Part shown: positions 14,944-15,855 of the stretch, one piece after another
Position numbering within the stretch: the stretch's first letter is position 1
How the letters are laid out: each line of letters begins with the position of its first letter
The notes under the pieces: generated by a model
Seen by the model: the letters and a program-made list of their open reading frames with translations, nothing else
Database searches by the model: none
What the model was told of the DNA's origin: nothing
Made by a program: the position numbers and the translations under genes
From: Gordonia westfalica
GTDB lineage: Bacteria; Actinomycetota; Actinomycetes; Mycobacteriales; Mycobacteriaceae
DNA: 15,855 bases
Assembly: GCF_900105725.1 (NCBI RefSeq)
Contig: NZ_FNLM01000026.1
Location: forward strand, 1 to 15,855
Reading direction: 5' to 3'

Positions 14944-15522
14944 TTACTTTCGGATGCCCTTGAGTTCGTCGAGCTGGCCTTTGGCGTCAGCGTCGCGAAT
15001 CTGGGCTGGGGACATGTTCTTCAGGTCTGCCTGAGTGAGCTGCTGCACCTTGTTCGCCGCGCCGCATCGGCATTGGCAACCACCGATGCCGGGGCAGCGG
15101 GCGGTACGGTCTGCTTGGGTCCGCGGAACGATTGCAGGCGGTCGAGATGGGCGCGCATCTCCTCCTCGGTGTCACCGACGAGTAGATCCGCGGGCACATC
15201 GGTGCCTTCCACGATCTTCTTGGCGAGGTTGTCGCGTTCCCGCTGCTTCGTGTTTGCAGCGAGGGCAGCTTCGGCTTTTCGGCCCGCTCCTGCCAGGTCT
15301 GCTCGTCGCGTTCCTTCTGCGCCAGCAGTTCGTCGTACTTGCGGGCCTTGTCGGCGTTCGCCTTCCGGCCCTTCTCGTTCTCGCGAGACAGCGACTTCCA
15401 CTTGTCGCGTTCAGCGATGAGATCCTCCACACTGAGCGTGGGCTCACTGTCGGTGGTCTCAACCTCGGCGTCGGGTCGTCTTGCTGGTCAACCGTTTCGG
15501 CGGCAGCAGTTTCCTCGGGCAT
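14944..15522 (-). CDS. Capsid scaffold protein (frame broken)
   Basis: This is the only near-complete scaffold gene in the window, about 193 residues after repair. It begins MPEETAAAETVDQQDD after an AGGAG ribosome site, then an acidic segment with TTDSEPTLSVEDLI, a long charged coiled-coil part (ERDKWKSLSRENEKGRKA and KYDELLAQKERDEQTWQERA), a middle with GTDVPADLLVG and a C-terminal helix LTQADLKNMSPAQIRD ending LKGIRK. Such an acidic, coiled-coil protein directly before the coat gene is typical of siphovirus scaffolds, which guide procapsid assembly and then leave. Losses near 15474, 15275 and about 15060 break the frame; they are inferred from keeping the frame open. Confidence 0.8.
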
Positions 15523-15597
15523 GTTGCTCCTGACGTTTCGTCGGATGGTGCGCCGTTGCGGCGCTCAAAATCCCCGCACTGGTGTGCGAGGGAAGCT
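15523..15597. other. Spacer between MuF-like and scaffold genes
   Basis: This short spacer holds GCGCC/GGCGC, a five-base pair hairpin around GCAAC, and the AGGAG ribosome site of the scaffold. No further gene is visible. Confidence 0.5.
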
Positions 15598-15855
15598 CTA
15601 GGCGGCTTTGAAGTTCTGGTCCCGCCATGTGAGGACGGGGCCGATCTCCGTGGTCGCGGACCAGGAGAAGTTTCTGGTAGTCGTGGGCGGCGCGATTGTC
15701 GGCGCCGGTAAGTTCCCGCACCTGCTTGTGTGTGTCCTCGAGTAGATCCGGATCGATCACCCGGTCGCCGTTCAATCCGACTTCACGGGCGACCGAACAG
15801 TCACATCCAGGGTGTATGGGCGACAGGTCACCAACGTGATAGCGCTGAGTAGAGG
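15598..15855 (-). CDS. MuF-like minor head protein (C-terminal part)
   Basis: About 86 residues of the C-terminus are visible; the start lies beyond the window. The sequence contains HVGDLSPIHPGCDCSV, with the HPxCxC motif conserved in Mu F/SPP1 gp7-type minor head proteins. The following DYQKLLLVRDHG and, after repair, GPVLTWRDQNF, are typical of the end of these proteins in actinophages. Such proteins bind the portal and are packaged in the head. The frame is broken near 15645, where two bases (GA) seem lost; this is supported only by the expected ending, since no second copy exists. The stop is TAG at 15598-15600. The position before scaffold and coat fits the family. Confidence 0.78.

Larger units (their letters stand above)
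9581..14992. repeat. Inverted repeat arm, copy C
   Basis: This arm is the reverse complement of copy B and carries many single-base losses in G/C runs, for example in the major tail, tail terminator, adaptor and capsid genes. The error load is highest at about 9640-10350 and 14200-14650. Beyond 15045 the sequence is unique to this copy in the window. Confidence 0.95.

Noticed and set aside
9581..15522. Pseudogene decay in copy C (many frame breaks)
   Set aside because: Breaks are single losses in homopolymers spread over all genes evenly, with few other changes; true decay would include substitutions and stop codons.
15655..15670. CCAGGAG-like copy of the intergenic repeat in the MuF-like gene
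   Set aside because: It codes for the conserved LLLVRD residues of the protein and is explained by coding sequence.
1..15855. CRISPR array, tRNA or rRNA genes, transposase or IS ends
   Set aside because: I saw no short regularly spaced repeats, no tRNA-like cloverleaf and no transposase motifs; the only large repeats are the three copies themselves.

Overview
The window is one late-gene locus of an actinobacterial siphovirus or prophage, written out three times in alternating orientation. GC-rich third codon positions, GTG/TTG starts and the character of the structural proteins point to a phage of Mycobacteriales hosts (Gordonia, Rhodococcus, Mycobacterium or relatives). The exact host cannot be read from the sequence.

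Layout. Copy A (1 to about 3980) is on the minus strand. Copy B (about 3999 to 9460) is on the plus strand. Copy C (9581 to 15855) is on the minus strand. A and B are mirror images around a loop of about 78 bp at 3921-3998. B and C are mirror images around a 120 bp loop at 9461-9580. A starts inside the tail chaperone gene. C alone continues past the scaffold gene into the end of a MuF-like gene. Where A and B overlap (about 807-3032 in A) they keep constant register, so they appear almost identical. C differs from them mostly by single G or C deletions in homopolymers, and these break nearly every reading frame. This pattern looks like fold-back (palindromic) long reads or amplification chimeras built into a contig, not a biological triplication. 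Copy B is the best annotation; A and C serve to correct it.

Consensus locus in transcription order: MuF-like minor head protein (C-terminal part only), scaffold (about 193 aa), P22-type major capsid protein (274 aa), head-tail adaptor (189 aa), head-closure/stopper (120 aa), gp10-like neck protein (85 aa), tail terminator (127 aa), major tail protein (197 aa), tail assembly chaperone G (143 aa) and its -1 frameshift product GT (about 270 aa). The tape measure gene expected next is not in the window. In its place is a small accessory cassette: a convergent lipoprotein gene (157 aa after repair) on the opposite strand, then a divergently started, zinc-module-rich HNH/endonuclease VII-like gene (about 235 aa after repair) that ends at a strong hairpin terminator.

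How it works together: scaffold and coat protein build the procapsid around a portal lying upstream of the window. Adaptor, stopper, neck protein and tail terminator close the head and join it to a tube of major tail protein. G and GT chaperone tape-measure assembly. The lipoprotein/HNH cassette looks like a moron: the lipoprotein is a candidate exclusion or lysogenic-conversion factor, and the nuclease a candidate homing-type endonuclease. Conserved CTCCTGGTCA-type repeats and competing hairpins sit around the major tail protein and chaperone genes and may tune their expression.
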